Source: Thozetella sp. PMI_491
Lineage: Eukaryota; Ascomycota; Sordariomycetes; Chaetosphaeriales; Chaetosphaeriaceae
Reading direction: 5' to 3'
Length of the DNA stretch: 64,000 bases
Assembly (NCBI GenBank): GCA_021432635.1
Contig: MU270060.1
Span: 310,001 to 374,000, forward strand
This document shows, piece by piece, positions 1-12,221 of this stretch (its first letter is position 1; every line of letters starts with the position of its first letter). The notes below the pieces were generated by a model. That model saw nothing but the letters and a program-made list of their open reading frames with translations, did not search any database and was not told the origin of the DNA. A program made the translations under genes and the position numbers.

Positions 1-1
1 C

Positions 2-1340
2 TTTGCATACGTTGGAATTGAGGTTGTTACCGCCTCTGCTCTGGAAGCCAGATGGACGAGCGACCAAGGCGGTTCACACGAACGATTAAAAGGGAACTTG
101 TGTTCTAGGCCATTGCATATGCTCTCTTCTCTGGCCGGACGTCTGTTGCCGCGCCGCCTGCGTGAGCATCATCTGTTACGGCGTCCTAAGACCGAGGGTT
201 CGTCATCGAGCGACACGGTGAAGCTTGCAGCAACAAGAGTACCGGTCATTATCACCGTTTCATACGTGCTTAGCGGAATCTTTCTCTCGGGTAACATTGG
301 CCAAGATGATCCACGGCTCCCATCTAAAACACTCACCAATACCAACTCGACTCAGACCTCCGCCATGGTATCGCCCTTTGTTGCCATTATCCAGGACTGT
401 CCTGATGGCTCAGGCACTCCTTGGGCTAACGCTATCAACGCCATTTTGATTTTCACAGCATTCACTTGTGCTATGACAAGCCTTTACATTGCATCCCGAA
501 GCTTGTTCGCCGTCTTGGTTCGAGTAAGCGGCAGCGAGAGAGAGTACAAATGGCGTCGCTGCGTTGCAAGTTTCGGCACGACGAATAAGTCTCGAGTACC
601 ACTGAGAGCTCTTCTGGTATCATTGACTTTTGTATATATATCTCTGCTGTATCCACTTGTCACCTCCGGAAAGTGTGCGACCGGCTCAGAGGAACTCCAG
701 ACTGGGCCCTCGGTAAGATGGCAGTTGAAGATCAAGTCCATGAAACGCCGAGCTAATCAGCAATGTAGTTTCAGTTCTATCATGCTTTTGCGACCGCATC
801 CGCGGTGGCTGTGGTGCTAGTGTGGACCTTTGAATCCGCCGCTTTTCTTAGATTTTACTACTGGCAAGTGAGCCTAGGTTGCCCATGAAGTGGTAGGAAG
901 TGTCCGCCCTAACCGAGATATCAGCATCAAGCGACACAGAACCGCTCTTGAGAGAAGGAATGTCCCTCAAGTACTACGCTGGTATAAGGGAAAACCTGAC
1001 TACCCCTATCGCAGCAAGTTCCAGCCTGTCACGGCATGGTTTGCGTTTATTGGATGCTGCGTTATCCTTGTTTCGAATGGAGTGGCGGCATTCTGGGCGT
1101 CAGACACGGCATTCGTTCTGTCAGTTTGGATAACGGTAAATTCAATCTCAAACATCGACGAGAGAAATTGGGGAGGAGAGCTAATGCCTTTAGCAGTATG
1201 GAGTGTGCCTTTTAGCTTGGCTTTGGCTTCGGCATCGCAGCAAAGCGCCCTTTCTCGTTGATCTATCTAACGAGGACAAAGCGATTGCGATGATCAAGAA
1301 GCTACATAGCATGCGCGTAGAAAGTTTATCGGGAGCGTAA
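2..1340 (+). CDS. Amino-acid permease, C-terminal part (5' end outside window)
   Basis: Plasma-membrane amino-acid/proton symporter of the fungal APC/YAT family; the substrate cannot be read from the sequence. The frame is already open at base 2 and begins with FAYVGIEVVTASALEA, which fits the conserved segment before mid-protein helices, so the start lies left of the window. Predicted exons are 2-712, 769-867, 932-1135 and 1197-1340, with introns of 56, 64 and 61 nt, giving about 382 residues. The segment after residue 120 (PFV..., then NAI..FTAFTCAMTSLYIASRSLF) and the KSRVPLRALLVS stretch fit the family. After splicing, the end reads YGVCLLAWLWLRHRSKAPF plus a charged tail, as expected for the last helix and cytosolic C terminus. 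It is tail to tail with the reductase gene, 112 bp apart. The family call is firm. Confidence 0.85.
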
Positions 1341-1452
1341 GGTAACCCTCGGAAAGATTCTATGATCTCTACACTCTCTAGTCTAGATTTTTTTACGCCC
1401 TTGATTTTATTTTACTCTTCCCGTTGGCTGCTCTTGTGGCTATCTCCAAGTG

Positions 1453-2365
1453 TTACTGCGGCTTTCCAAGCTCCACCGACCTGTCCACTGCCGCCTTGAC
1501 CGACTTCTCCACGATGTCTTTGAAGCCCAGAGCCTCGAACGACTGCAGCGCGGCATAAGTTGTCCCATTCGGGCTAGTGACATTCTGGCGCAACTGGGCA
1601 GGGCTCTCAGGTGACTCGACGAGCATCTTGCCCGCTCCGAGGCACGTCTGGGCAGCCAATCGCTTGGCCTGGTCCTCGGGCAAGCCGAGGGCTACGGAGC
1701 TAGCAATAAGATGCTCGACCATGAGGAAGAAATAGGCAGGTCCAGATCCTAATGCGTGTTAGTGTGGCCTCGTTTCCTCGAATGCCTTGGCACCGCCACT
1801 TCTTTTGCCACTCACCCGACAAGCCCGTTACCACGTCCAGCAGTTCTTCCTTGTCTACCCACTCGATAGCATGGCAGAAGCTCTCAAGAAGCGCACCGAC
1901 AAGCTCCTTCTCGTCTGAAGAGACCTCCGCGGTAGGGAAGAGGCCCACGGCTCCTTCGCCTACCAGCGCGGGGGTGTTGGGCATGGCGCGTACGATGTGT
2001 GCCGTTTTGCCGCCGCTTGTGGAAAGCCAGGCCGCCAGGCTGCTCGCAGTGACTCCGGCAGCGATGCTTAGGACGGTGGGGAGCGTAGAACGCTTGTCCC
2101 AGGTGCCGGCGAGCTCCTCGCAGACGATCTTGGTGATTTGGGGCTTCACGGCGAGGACGACGACGTCGGCGTCCGCGCCGGCTTCGACGTTGGAGGTGGT
2201 GGTTCGCACCCCCAGGGCGGCGATCTTGTCGCGGTTGACGTCCCACGGCTCCGACACCACGATGCTCTGGCCGCTGATGCCCTTGGCAAGGAGACCGCTA
2301 ATGATGGCAGACGCCATGTTACCGCCGCCAATGAAGGCAAGCTTGCTCTCCTGGAGGGACGGCAT
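1453..2365 (-). CDS. pro3: Pyrroline-5-carboxylate reductase
   Basis: Reduces 1-pyrroline-5-carboxylate to L-proline with NAD(P)H, the last step of proline synthesis; cytosolic. Exons are 2365-1816 and 1748-1453 with one 67-nt intron (GTGAGT...TAG), giving 281 residues, normal for the family. The N-terminal Rossmann motif FIGGGNMASAIISGL is at residues 10-24. RAMPNTPALVGEGAVGL lies near residue 125, and the spliced junction rebuilds the TGLSGSGPAYFF signature around residue 184. SPNGTTYAALQSFE near the C terminus corresponds to the family's GGTT motif. The start is the ATG at 2365, directly before the nucleotide-binding strand; an in-frame upstream extension has no homologous character. Nothing suggests damage, and it is probably a housekeeping gene. 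Confidence 0.93.
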
Positions 2366-3349
2366 TGTTGCAGCAGGAGATATGCTCAAAAAAGGTATTA
2401 GAAACGAGGCGGCGAAGCACAGATTTGGCGTATTTAGGCGCTGCGACAAGACTGTTTGGCTGTTTGATAGTTATCAAACCAGCAAATCTGAGGTCACGAA
2501 GCTTTTGTGGCCGGCCGGTGTCGGCTTAGTGCACGCCGCGCCTACAGAGACAGAGCAGGGGCCCACAACTGGGTCCGCTTTTTCTTTTTCAGCCGGCCGG
2601 GCCGAGTCGAGCAGCCAGTGCACGGGCCACGATTTTGTCACTTGATCCTAGCTAGGGTCGCCTATGCCAGGTGCTCTGCGTGCAAGCTCGATTGTTCATG
2701 ATAAATCTTTTCCATGACTCTACCACAAGCCTCGAAACCTTGGTTCTACGTTCATTTCTACGGCTACACTGTGGGTATCGTAATTCATAACCGTAGAAAG
2801 TAAGCTATTCGCTTCATTATGGCTTTCGCCTAGTCCCGGTGAAGGGTGTGTCCAATGCCTGGTCTGGCTATTATAGTCCATTTCTCCTTGCCGCGACTCT
2901 TACGATAGAGTTCCACCTAGTTATAGAAAGAGCATATTGTCTTGCGAGATGAGCACACTGAGACATAGAAACGCAATTAACCTTACCAATCCAGGCTGAT
3001 CACTGTGCCTATAAAACACAATTCTTATGCCTAACGTCAACAGCACATGCGACAGCCATGTGCAACCACTGTGCTCCTCTAGTTACATAACTCCCCTTAG
3101 TAGTTATCGTCAAGCGCCCAAATATCAACCTCGAGGAATAGCAGCCCGCGACCACAGAATAATATGCCGCTAGCGAGCCTCCAAAGAACGAAGTTTGTGC
3201 TGTGCACACCGCCACTATATACCAGCTCAATGTACCCAAGTACCCTCCTGACTTTACTTATAGAGACGGCTCCGTACGCCCATTCGCTCTATCTTAAGCG
3301 AACCGAATGTAGAGAGGCGAGCCCTTTAGTCCAACTACATATAGCGCCC
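2366..3349. other. Intergenic region, no gene recognised
   Basis: About 1 kb upstream of the reductase. Stops are frequent in all frames and no domain, repeat or RNA gene was recognised. The first 300 bp upstream of 2365 presumably hold the reductase promoter; no clear TATA element was seen. Confidence 0.5.
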
Positions 3350-3668
3350 TCAAGCGTTCTTTGAAGGCTGGTTGCCATTCTTCTTCCATCCGTCACTCCA
3401 GCTTATCAGGAACTTCTCAGTGTTCTTCGCCGGCAGGTCGGCAACGGTACTGAGACTTGTTTCGGGCGAATGTTCAGCGCTAGCGCCCATAGCGATGCGC
3501 TCTGTCACCGAAGCGGGACTCCGGAGGTAGCGTCCAAGCATTGCAGGGCACGAGCTGTTATCGAGCGAAGTAAGTTCCTCTAATCGGCGCTCGACAGTGG
3601 TATCGCTATGAGGGCTAAGCAGAAGGCACTCACCTAGGCCGACAGGAAGAAGAGTAATTGGATGGCAT
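3350..3668 (-). CDS. Possible small spliced gene, 79 residues, unknown function
   Basis: Exon 1 (3668-3634) starts at an ATG and ends in frame at a perfect GTGAGT donor. A 79-nt intron ends in GATAACAG, and exon 2 (3554-3350) stays open for 205 nt to a stop. The predicted product has 79 residues: Ser-rich at the N terminus, a CPAMLGRYLRSPASVTER stretch after the junction, and a Lys/Asn-rich end with two Trp (SWSDGWKKNGNQP). I see no signal peptide or membrane helix and no family is recognised. Support is the open frame across an ideal intron; there is no homology evidence. It could be a chance ORF. Confidence 0.35.
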
Positions 3669-4676
3669 TATATGCTAGGCTGAGTATTTTTGCTGAGAAG
3701 TCCACGACTCGCCGCGATTGCCAAACAGGAGACATAGGCAGCAAGCAAGTTGGCTGAAAAGACAGTTCATCCCATGATTGAATCGCAGCTCTTTAGATTC
3801 AAATTTATATTCAGACGCTCATCCTTTTTCAACTTGATCCATCTTGCCTGATATCACGTCTCAGAGAAGACAGCAGTCTTTGCACAGTACCGACAACACA
3901 ATGGATATCACTGCAGCGGCCTACATCGCTTCATTCCTAGCCACTATCGAAGCACTGACACCACAAGACCCCGAACTGAACACGGCTGTGATTAGATCCT
4001 GTCATTGGCCACATTTGTCTGTAGATGCAGGACTGAATTTTTACCGGGGTGGCACCTGCAGCCAATGAGGAGAGCTGATCACAGCTGATTTCACCAAGCG
4101 CTTGGCCCGCGAAGGTGACGAGCTGAGCCTCGCCCAACTACAAACAACCGTTCAATTCTGCCTGAGCTAAACTATTCCCAGGCCACAGTATTGTTGATCG
4201 CGAAACTGGAAACTTATTGCCATTTATTGATTTCGTTCACTTGTTGATTAATTCATCATCTCATCGCGACTCGTGACTGTACCATTCCCACTGGCTTGCA
4301 AGCTTGCCGCTGCATGCAGCGTCCAGTGCCGTTCGGGACCTGGTAGCCTCACTGCGGGTGCTGGTCGTGCAATCCATCACTGCAACAGCCCCTTTCCACT
4401 CTCATCCAAGGCGAGGCGTTAGGGTTGCGGGATGTAAAGCGCCATATCATTTTGATTGATCTACTACGAAATACACATACCTGGCGATACAAGACAGAAA
4501 CCACACACGGGGGCGCATCTCACATCCCGGATCTTCTCTTTGCTCGACTAGCTGCCAATCGAGCCCGGTCAGCATAGAATCAAGGCACTGCGATTTCAAA
4601 TCTATGCTATGTAATTCGTGCGTCCAGCTCCTAGCAACGGTAGCCAAATTCCCACAGAGCTGCAAAACATATTGCC
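3669..4676. other. Intergenic region upstream of the ankyrin gene
   Basis: About 1 kb. It holds one short open frame (ATG at 3901, stop near 4068, 55 residues, MDITAAAYIASFLATIEAL...) with no recognised similarity. It could be a stray first exon or chance. The ankyrin gene begins in a good context (GCCATGG at 4674-4680). Confidence 0.45.
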
Positions 4677-7600
4677 ATGGATATGCAACCCGCAAGCCGA
4701 CGTCGCGGTCGTGCGCAACTCCAACGATACCGAGCACAAATCGCGAACACAAAAAGCGAAACTCCGGTCTCAAATGACTCTGAAGGTGCCAAACGTTCCT
4801 CCGAAGACCGAGGAACTACTCGTACCGAAACTATCGCAAGCGCTTGGCGTGCCCGAGGGCAGCTCTCGCAACCTTCGTCGGCCATCACTCGAGACAAAAG
4901 CCAAGTCGGCGGGCCAGTCGAGGACAAGAGGAACTTCAACAAGATCACGGATCCCAACATAGAATCAATGCGCAGGAGCCTACCTCCAATCGTGCCTGAA
5001 CCCCCAATCCAACACCCGCTCGACAATGGAGCATTACTACATAAGGAGACGTCTCATACGCAATACAGTATTGCAGAGTTACTTCGCAAATACAATGTAA
5101 ACGATATCCATGCGGGCTTGATCTCTGCCGCTATGCACGGCCGTATCGAGGATGTACAGCTACTCCTCGACCGTGGTGCAAGCGACCTAGACGGCGCACT
5201 AAGAGAGACAGCTCATAACGGCCGGGTTGATATTGCACAGCTACTTCTCGACCGTGGTGCAATTGATCTAGACGGTGCATTAAAAACGGCAGCTCATAAC
5301 GACCGGCTTGATATCGTACAGCTACTCCTCCACCGCGGCGCAAGCAACCTAGACAGTGCATTAAGAGAGGCAGCTCATAACGGCCGGGTTGATATTGCAC
5401 AGCTACTTCTCGACCGTGGTGCAACTGATCTAGACGATGCATTAAAAACGGCAACATATCATGGGAGCACCAACTTGGTACGGCTATTTCTCCACCGCGG
5501 TGCAAAAGACCTAGACGGTGCGTTAAAAATGGCAGCTTATAAGGGCTGGGTTAATATTGCACAGCTACTTCTCGACCGTGGTGCAATCGATCTAGACAGT
5601 GCATTAAAAATGGCGGCTTATAAGGGCTGTCTTGAAATTGCACAGCTACTTCTCGACCATGGTGCAAGCGACCTAGACGGCGCATTAAGAGAGGCAGCTC
5701 ATAACGACCGGCTTGATATCGTACAGCTACTTCTCGACCACGGCGCAAAAGACCTAGACGGTGCGTTAAAAATGGCAGTTCATAACGGCTGGCTTGATAT
5801 TGCACAGCTACTTCTCAACCATGGTGCAACTGATCTAGACGATGCATTAAAAACGGCAGCTCGTAACGACCGGCTTGATATCGTACAGCTACTTCTCGAT
5901 CATGGTGCAACCGATCTAGACGGTGCATTAAAAGAGGCAACTCGTAACGACCGGCTTGATATCGTACAGCTACTCCTCGACCACGGCGCAAGCTACCTAG
6001 ACAGTGCATTAAAAACGGCAGCTCATAACGGCTGGCTTGATATTGCACAGCTACTTCTCGACCATGGTGCAACTGATCTAGACGGTGCATTAAAAGAGGC
6101 AGCTTGTAACGACCGGCTTGATATCGTACAGCTACTTCTCGACCGCGGCGCTACCGTTTCAGATGGCCTACTAAAGAATACAACCCAAGAAGGGCATAGT
6201 CACATCGCAAAACCACTCATCGGTGGCCTTGTAAGACCCCCAAGTCAAGCAAATTCAGCAGCAGTCAGGACTATAGAACCACAAAATCTACAGAAAACGA
6301 GCACTTTCGCTGCATTAGCTTGCAATTCTGCAATGACGGACTCCGGATATGCTTCTTTATATCGACCACTGCAGAGTAGCATGAGTCAGGTACCACGAGC
6401 AGGGACTGCGAGCAATGAATGTGGGAAGAAGATTGCCAATGCAAGCCGCGTATGGGAAACCTCAACCGAATTTTCAGAGGCGTCCTCTGAAGTAGACAAC
6501 TTAGCGCTAAGAACTCTCTCAGCAATCTGTGAGGACTTGCATAATAGTCTTCGCGACTGTATAGATACTGCTACGTTTCAACCTCTTGTCCACACCCTGC
6601 CCGACCTGCTCAGGGCCTTCGCTCTAAAGATTGGAGCAGATCAATCAAACAGCAAACATCTTCAGATTATGCGCTTTGTGTATCAGCAAAATAGGTTGGT
6701 TATCCGAAGACCATGCTATAACTGCTTTTGCGCTGGAAAGCTGACGATAGGAGCAGGCGTATCATCACCAACCTCCAGGCTATGTTCACTGATGATCCTA
6801 CCGAGGAGTCCAGGGCTTTTTTTGATGGGCAGAACAACATGCCTGTGGGCGAGAAGATGATGCTGTGGCACGCTAAATCAACGGAAAAGCCCTCGATCCT
6901 AAAGCTTGAAGACTGGAATCCGCCAGAAGTTGAGGACGTGGTTCTCAATGAGGCACCGGATTCTGACTATCACAACATCATTCAGAACAGTGATTCGTAC
7001 CGATGGCTTCTGGAAAGCATCAGGCGAGAGTCGTCGATGCGCCATGGAGTGGGCAATTTCGATACAATGGCCGGTCAGATCCGCAGGACAGTCCTGTCGG
7101 AGCTTCGTATGGGCACGATCAGCAGCAAAGAGCCCCCTCGCACGTTCTCTGTCAAGATCAGGCTTCCACTTTGGCCAACTAAGGACTGGCTCTCTATGGG
7201 TAGCCCGGAGGACCAGCTCTCGTCTCCTTCCCGCATCTCCAGGATCAGGATCTTGGTGTGTCCGTCCTTGACAGATATGCAAGTTACTGATGTCGGAGAG
7301 TACATGAGACAGACATGGGAAGATGACAGTTCCTGGTTGCTTGACATTGTAGATAAGGTTCTCTTATCTGGTCATGCATGTGGCCCTGTCAGCGGTAGGT
7401 GACCCCTCGAGAGGTCAAGAATAGGACATTAACGCGACTGCCTAGTTCCCGGTCCATTCAAAAATGGCTGCAAGGTCGCAATTGAAGGAAACCAACTTGT
7501 CATCACCACTACTGGTCTGGCCTACTCCATAGCACAGTGTGCCGAACAGATCGCCTTCGTCGGGACTGCACTACAGTGTCCAGGACTCTCCGCTGGGGCT

Positions 7601-9715
7601 GCTCATCAACCCTCGATAATCAAGACGGCTGAGCGAGAATTCTTGGTTCAGTATCGTGTCGATAGACACCTTTCCGAGTCTCTAACCCCTCTTATTCGCA
7701 GTGCATTCTGGGGAGCTGCTCCATCTCGTGATTGGAACATTGTGCCCTTGATAGGGTATCCCATCTCGAGTCGAGCCGAGGACTTTCCTGGAATCGAGAT
7801 TCTAAGCAGCATGATACCCGCTCTTGGTATTACTTGTAAAGTGGTATTCGCGAGCAAAAGAGTGGAGCTTATAGGAGAAAAAACCACGATGGAGCTACAG
7901 AAGACATGGGAAGAAGGTGGGAGGCGTCTGTCTTTTTGGCATGTGACAAGGTCGGTGTCATGGTCATGCCTATGTCCGCTGCATGGATGCGATAACCGAG
8001 TCGATATCGTGGCCAATCGAGTGCCGTTCAACCCGCTTGAGAGACAACGCTACATCATCGAAAAGTGCCCTGGGAAGGCCCTTGGCTCCCAGTCATTGCT
8101 TTACGAGTCTACCATCCCCAGATTCTTTCCACGAGTAGGGCTGGACAACGACCAAGGAGCCCGAAGCGATGACCAAGTCGCACACGATCAAGAGACAGTC
8201 ACGCCCGATGTGTCTCTTGCAACGTCTCTCGACTCCGATATGCTCTCCATTTCTAGTTCCTCAAGTGACTCAGCCGATAACCCGTTATTTATGGATGACG
8301 CCCTACTTGCTCTAGTCCGCGCTGTTGCGAGTCGCCTATTCAACACATGCCATTTCGCGGGCTCGCCTGGGAACTTCTCGGAGCCATGTGATGGAGGCGA
8401 CAGATCGAATGCTGGCAGTAACTCGACAGAAGCTGTCAGGATAGCGCCTCGAATCCAAGGCTGTAGAAGCAGCGGCGCTGGCTCTGACAATCGGAAGAGA
8501 AAGCGCAGCCAGGAGGAAGATGACAATAACTCGGATCATGAGGATCGTCCACATAGAAACAGTCACACACACCAAATCCAGGCGCCACCAGGAAAGTACT
8601 TTGCATGTCCATTCTGGAAGCTGGATCCGATGCGGCATGTACATTGTTGCAAAATGATGCTCTCCACATGCTCGCAGGTCAAGCAACACTTGACCAGAAA
8701 ACACACGCCAAAGTACCACTGTCAACGATGCCTCAAGTTTTTCGATACCAAGGCCCGTCAGAGAGAGCACTGGGAAGAGCCGCAATGCACAGTGCACCCA
8801 ATTGGCACAACTTCGGATGGCATCGTAGAAGACCAGTCGAAGACGCTGTCTAAAAGGTCCAAGGGAAACACATCGGAAGCCAGATGGTATGAAATTTGGG
8901 ATATTCTTTTCCCTCGAAATGCAAGGCCCGCGTCACCATATGTGGATAATAGGCTGCCAGAAGCCTTGATATATGCTCTAGAGTGTTGGAACACTCGTGG
9001 CTCTGGCATTCTGGACGAGGAGCTTCGCGCAATTGGCGTCGCAATCATGGACCCGACCCCATTGTCTCAGTTACGGGATCGCATCCAAGATGAGATAGTC
9101 AACCGGTTCTTGGATGGATCTATGATACAGCAACCAGATTCGCCAAGCAATTCCTTCCCGGGCAGCTCTATCCATCACGCGCGTCGAGGAGCACGCGGCA
9201 CTGGTGCGATGTCGTCAAATACTACAGTCCATAGCTCAACCGCGGACAGCGGCGTAGGATTGTCAAGTCACGGCATCGTTTCTGATTCTCTAGAGCGGCA
9301 CAATCAGCAAAATTTTCCAGCCCTGACTATGCAAACACACGAGCTCGGCAGGTCCGACTTAGCTGCATCTACAGCGAATGAGGTTCAGGGTGGCCACATC
9401 CACTCTCCTGCACGCCCAACGGGCCAGATCCAAGAGAATGGTCCGGATCACGTTAATAACCCGGCCTCGGATGGCTTCATTGATTCTGAGTGGGCACCGG
9501 ATGTAGAACCCAGTCTACAGAACGTGCCAGATATCGTAGTGATTGGCGACAATCACGTGCATCAATTCCCTTTCGATGACACTTACGTCTTTCAGGACGC
9601 TCTCTTGGTTCCGGAACATCAAACAAGCAGTCTGGCATTAGACAGTGCATACGCCGATTTCGACATGACATGGGGAAGCCATGAAAATGATGAAAGCGGC
9701 GAGCTTGGAGATTAA
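4677..9715 (+). CDS. Ankyrin-repeat protein with C-terminal fungal C2H2 zinc-finger module
   Basis: Predicted exons 4677-6694, 6757-7394 and 7446-9715 (introns 62 and 51 nt) give 1641 residues. Residues 1-160 are Ser/Arg-rich and probably disordered. Residues about 168-491 are 12 tandem 27-residue ankyrin-like units of the form A-x-D-L-D-x-A-L-(10)-D-I-(V/A)-Q-L-L-L-D-(R/H)-G, flanked by degenerate units. The middle (about 600-1100) resembles uncharacterised segments common in large fungal multidomain proteins. Near residue 1270 is CPFWKLDPMRHVHC, then VKQHLTRKHTPKYHCQRC and EHWEEPQC, the C2H2-like module often found in fungal NLR-like and HET-neighbourhood proteins, followed by the W..IWDILFPRNARPASPY motif. 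The C-terminal 450 residues are Ser/Asp-rich. No NACHT or kinase motif is visible. It is probably a regulatory or allorecognition-type protein; the function is inferred. It is tail to tail with the HET gene, 255 bp apart. Confidence 0.85.
5178..6149 (+). repeat. Coding tandem repeat, 12 x 81 bp (27-residue ankyrin units)
   Basis: Twelve units of exactly 81 bp follow without spacer; the unit boundary GCA/GCN-(x)-GAC/GAT-CTA-GAC recurs every 81 bases. Many neighbouring units differ by only a few bases, and alternate units (…NDRLDIVQLLLD… and …NGWLDIAQLLLD…) resemble each other, as expected from recent duplication of 1- and 2-unit blocks. Canonical ankyrin repeats have 33 residues, so these are short. 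Copy number is likely to vary between strains. Confidence 0.96.
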
Positions 9716-9970
9716 TAGCAGAGTTTAGCCGCCTGAGAGTGCGATCTACGGCGTAATCAGTAGCCTGAGCTTTGCTATCAGCAGTACAAGATAGAAAGCG
9801 GCCGGTGCCGGTGTGGTGTGATGGGCGGTCGGATTTTCCTGAACATAGCGCTTCTATCTATCATGATCATGGCGGTGGCGATGCATCCTATCCGAGCAAG
9901 AATCCCATCGAGGGCTTGGAGAAATTTTACAAGCACAGTCGATGAATGTAACAGGTCAATTAAAACCGAT

Positions 9971-12221
9971 CTAGACTATACAAATGAGATGCATGCCGCC
10001 ACGAAACTGAACGCAAGGAAGGCTGTTGTCCGTTTTGTTTTCGGCTCGCGCCTTCTTCCTAAATGCCCCATCCCCAACCAGGGCGATACCGACACGGCGA
10101 AATAATCCTGCCTCTACATTGATAACCTGGAATAAGAGTAGTTGCATGGACAGTCTTCTATCATCGACCGCAGCCATGCAATAGAGACAGCACTTGCCAT
10201 TCTCCCACTTGATATCGTCATCCTTCACGTCGAACAGCACCATAGTTCGGACCATGATTGCGTCGGTTTTGTCCTCTTTGATCGTCAGATCATCCATGGA
10301 GATGTCCCACCCACCCTCGGAGTTCTGTATCGCGCATACTCTTTTCAAGATACCCCGCAGGCGGAGCCAGCCATCGGATATAGCGCCTGTGACATTGGTC
10401 GTGCAATGCTCAATATGAACTGCTTCCACCTGGATCAGCAAATTCCTCCTTTCGAAGTGCACGCTGACGGAGCCATCCACGGCTGCCCACGACCAACTCG
10501 GCGCCCGGTACTGCGTCGGAGCGGCGACGGGATTGTTAACCCACCACAGCAGCTGGCCCTCGAGGTCCCGCCGCCACATTCCGGCGATGTATTTGTCTTG
10601 CGCCATCAGACTACTACCAATACGGCTGGCTATTCCGGACAGCGCAATCAGCTTGTCCCCGCCAAATGTGAGATTGCATCCCGTATAGGTTTCAACAATC
10701 CTCTCCCAGCGAACATGGGCGGCGATAGAGCCAACATCGGTAGCAGAGTCTGCCGCCGGTACGGAACTCTTATATTCGTGCTCGCCAGAGGCGGTAACCT
10801 CGGGAAACCCATCCGGATAGGTCTCCGAGGCACAGGTGTGGCAGCACTCCCAAATAACTTCGTTTCTCCCAAAGTGTAAGATGCGAGGGGACAATAACCG
10901 CTCTTGAACCACCCAGGCTCGGGTGTTTAAGACCGCATTCGACACTTCATCGCTCCATATGTCGGCTGCTAAACGGAAAGGCGTTGTGATGGGCTGTGGC
11001 AAATTAGACGTGCCTTCAGAAGTAATGTCTGGTCGGTTATGCCCCCTATCCCGACGTTCATCTTCGTAGGTAATTTGATCCTGGATTTTATCCGATAACT
11101 GAATGTTTATCACCGGAGGAGGAAGTATGGCGCAGTCTCTGGGGTAGAACATTGTTTCTAAGGAACCTTTACACTGTGCCGCGGAGATATTGCAGAACGA
11201 GTGTGAGTACACCAGTTGCATCAAAGACGCTTCGCGCTCCCAATCTGACTTGTCATCGGTATCCTGGAATATGCATAGAGAATCAATCCAGATGTATCCG
11301 ATGCCCAAGTCTCGTGAGACTGTGATAGAATCCTGAAAGAGCCTAGGGAGAGAGGAAAAAGGGTATCCTTGGGTGAGCAGGGAGTAGGTCGACTTATTCA
11401 ATGTGAAATGGCTGCCGGTGCCCCAACAGTGACTCAGAGTAGTATATTGTCCCGTGAATCCCATGTTTTTCGTTTCTACGAGTCGAAATTGGTCGGTTCC
11501 CGAGCTGGGTGTCAAGTCGAAGTGCAATAGACGTGTGGGGCACCATGGACCACCTGTGTTCGATGGCTTGCATCCACAGTGATAAGATGTGCAATTCGCA
11601 ATCCATCTCTTGGCTAGAGATACTGTGTTTCGTGACCATGTAGACTCTCCGAGACTCGCAACTTCTGCGGGAGCATTCTCGCCTGCTTCGTACTCAGAAT
11701 GTACACAAGCTGCAGAGGAATGTGACATGGCAATAGTTACCTGTATCGTGATAGAGTGTAAACCATTGTGCTTTGCTAGTTAGGTGGGATGGAGTCATCG
11801 CGTCAAAACTAGGTTCCTTAGGTAAGTATCGGCTCCTGGACACGCATTGGAAAATGCCGCTGATTTTATGCCGCACCTTTGTAGCTTGTACGTTCCTAGA
11901 AGGTTCTTGGGGCTCAGCCGTAGGTTGAAACATTCCGGGCTAAACTCGTTACGATAAAGCACGTATTCAGTCCCATTCGGGAAGACTTGGTCGGAGCCTT
12001 GGTCTGATATGGATTAGTGGACTAAGCATTTTCGATGGCTGGGGACGACATCTACTCTGCCCATCAAGGTTTCTCCCCCAAAGACGTGTGCAGGCATAAC
12101 AGCATTGCTTCACGGATTGCTTGAGGTCCAACAATGTGGAATGGTGTTCTCCCATCCTAAAGTCGCCTTCTTCGAAATCGGCGCATTGCTCAACAGCGAG
12201 CTGGCATCTGTGGCACAGCAT
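9971..12221 (-). CDS. HET-domain protein (heterokaryon-incompatibility family)
   Basis: Exons 12221-12056, 12003-11892, 11835-11741 and 11685-9971 (introns 52, 56 and 55 nt) give 695 residues. The N terminus (MLCHRCQ, then EHHSTLLDL, CYACTRLW) is the usual Cys-containing leader. The HET domain begins near residue 200 with YTTLSHCWGTG and continues with LPRLFQDSITVSRDLGIGYIW, IDSLCIFQD and WEREASLMQLVYSHSFCNIS, all core HET signatures. RAWVVQERLLSPRILHFG follows about 100 residues later, and the C-terminal part has the APSWSWAAVDG motif. HET proteins trigger growth arrest or cell death on non-self contact; which partner this one senses is unknown. The small exons 2 and 3 were placed by frame continuity and are less certain than the large last exon. 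Confidence 0.88.

Noticed and set aside
5131-6090. Long minus-strand repeat frames opposite the ankyrin array
   Set aside because: Shadow of the 81-bp coding repeat; the plus frame has ankyrin character.
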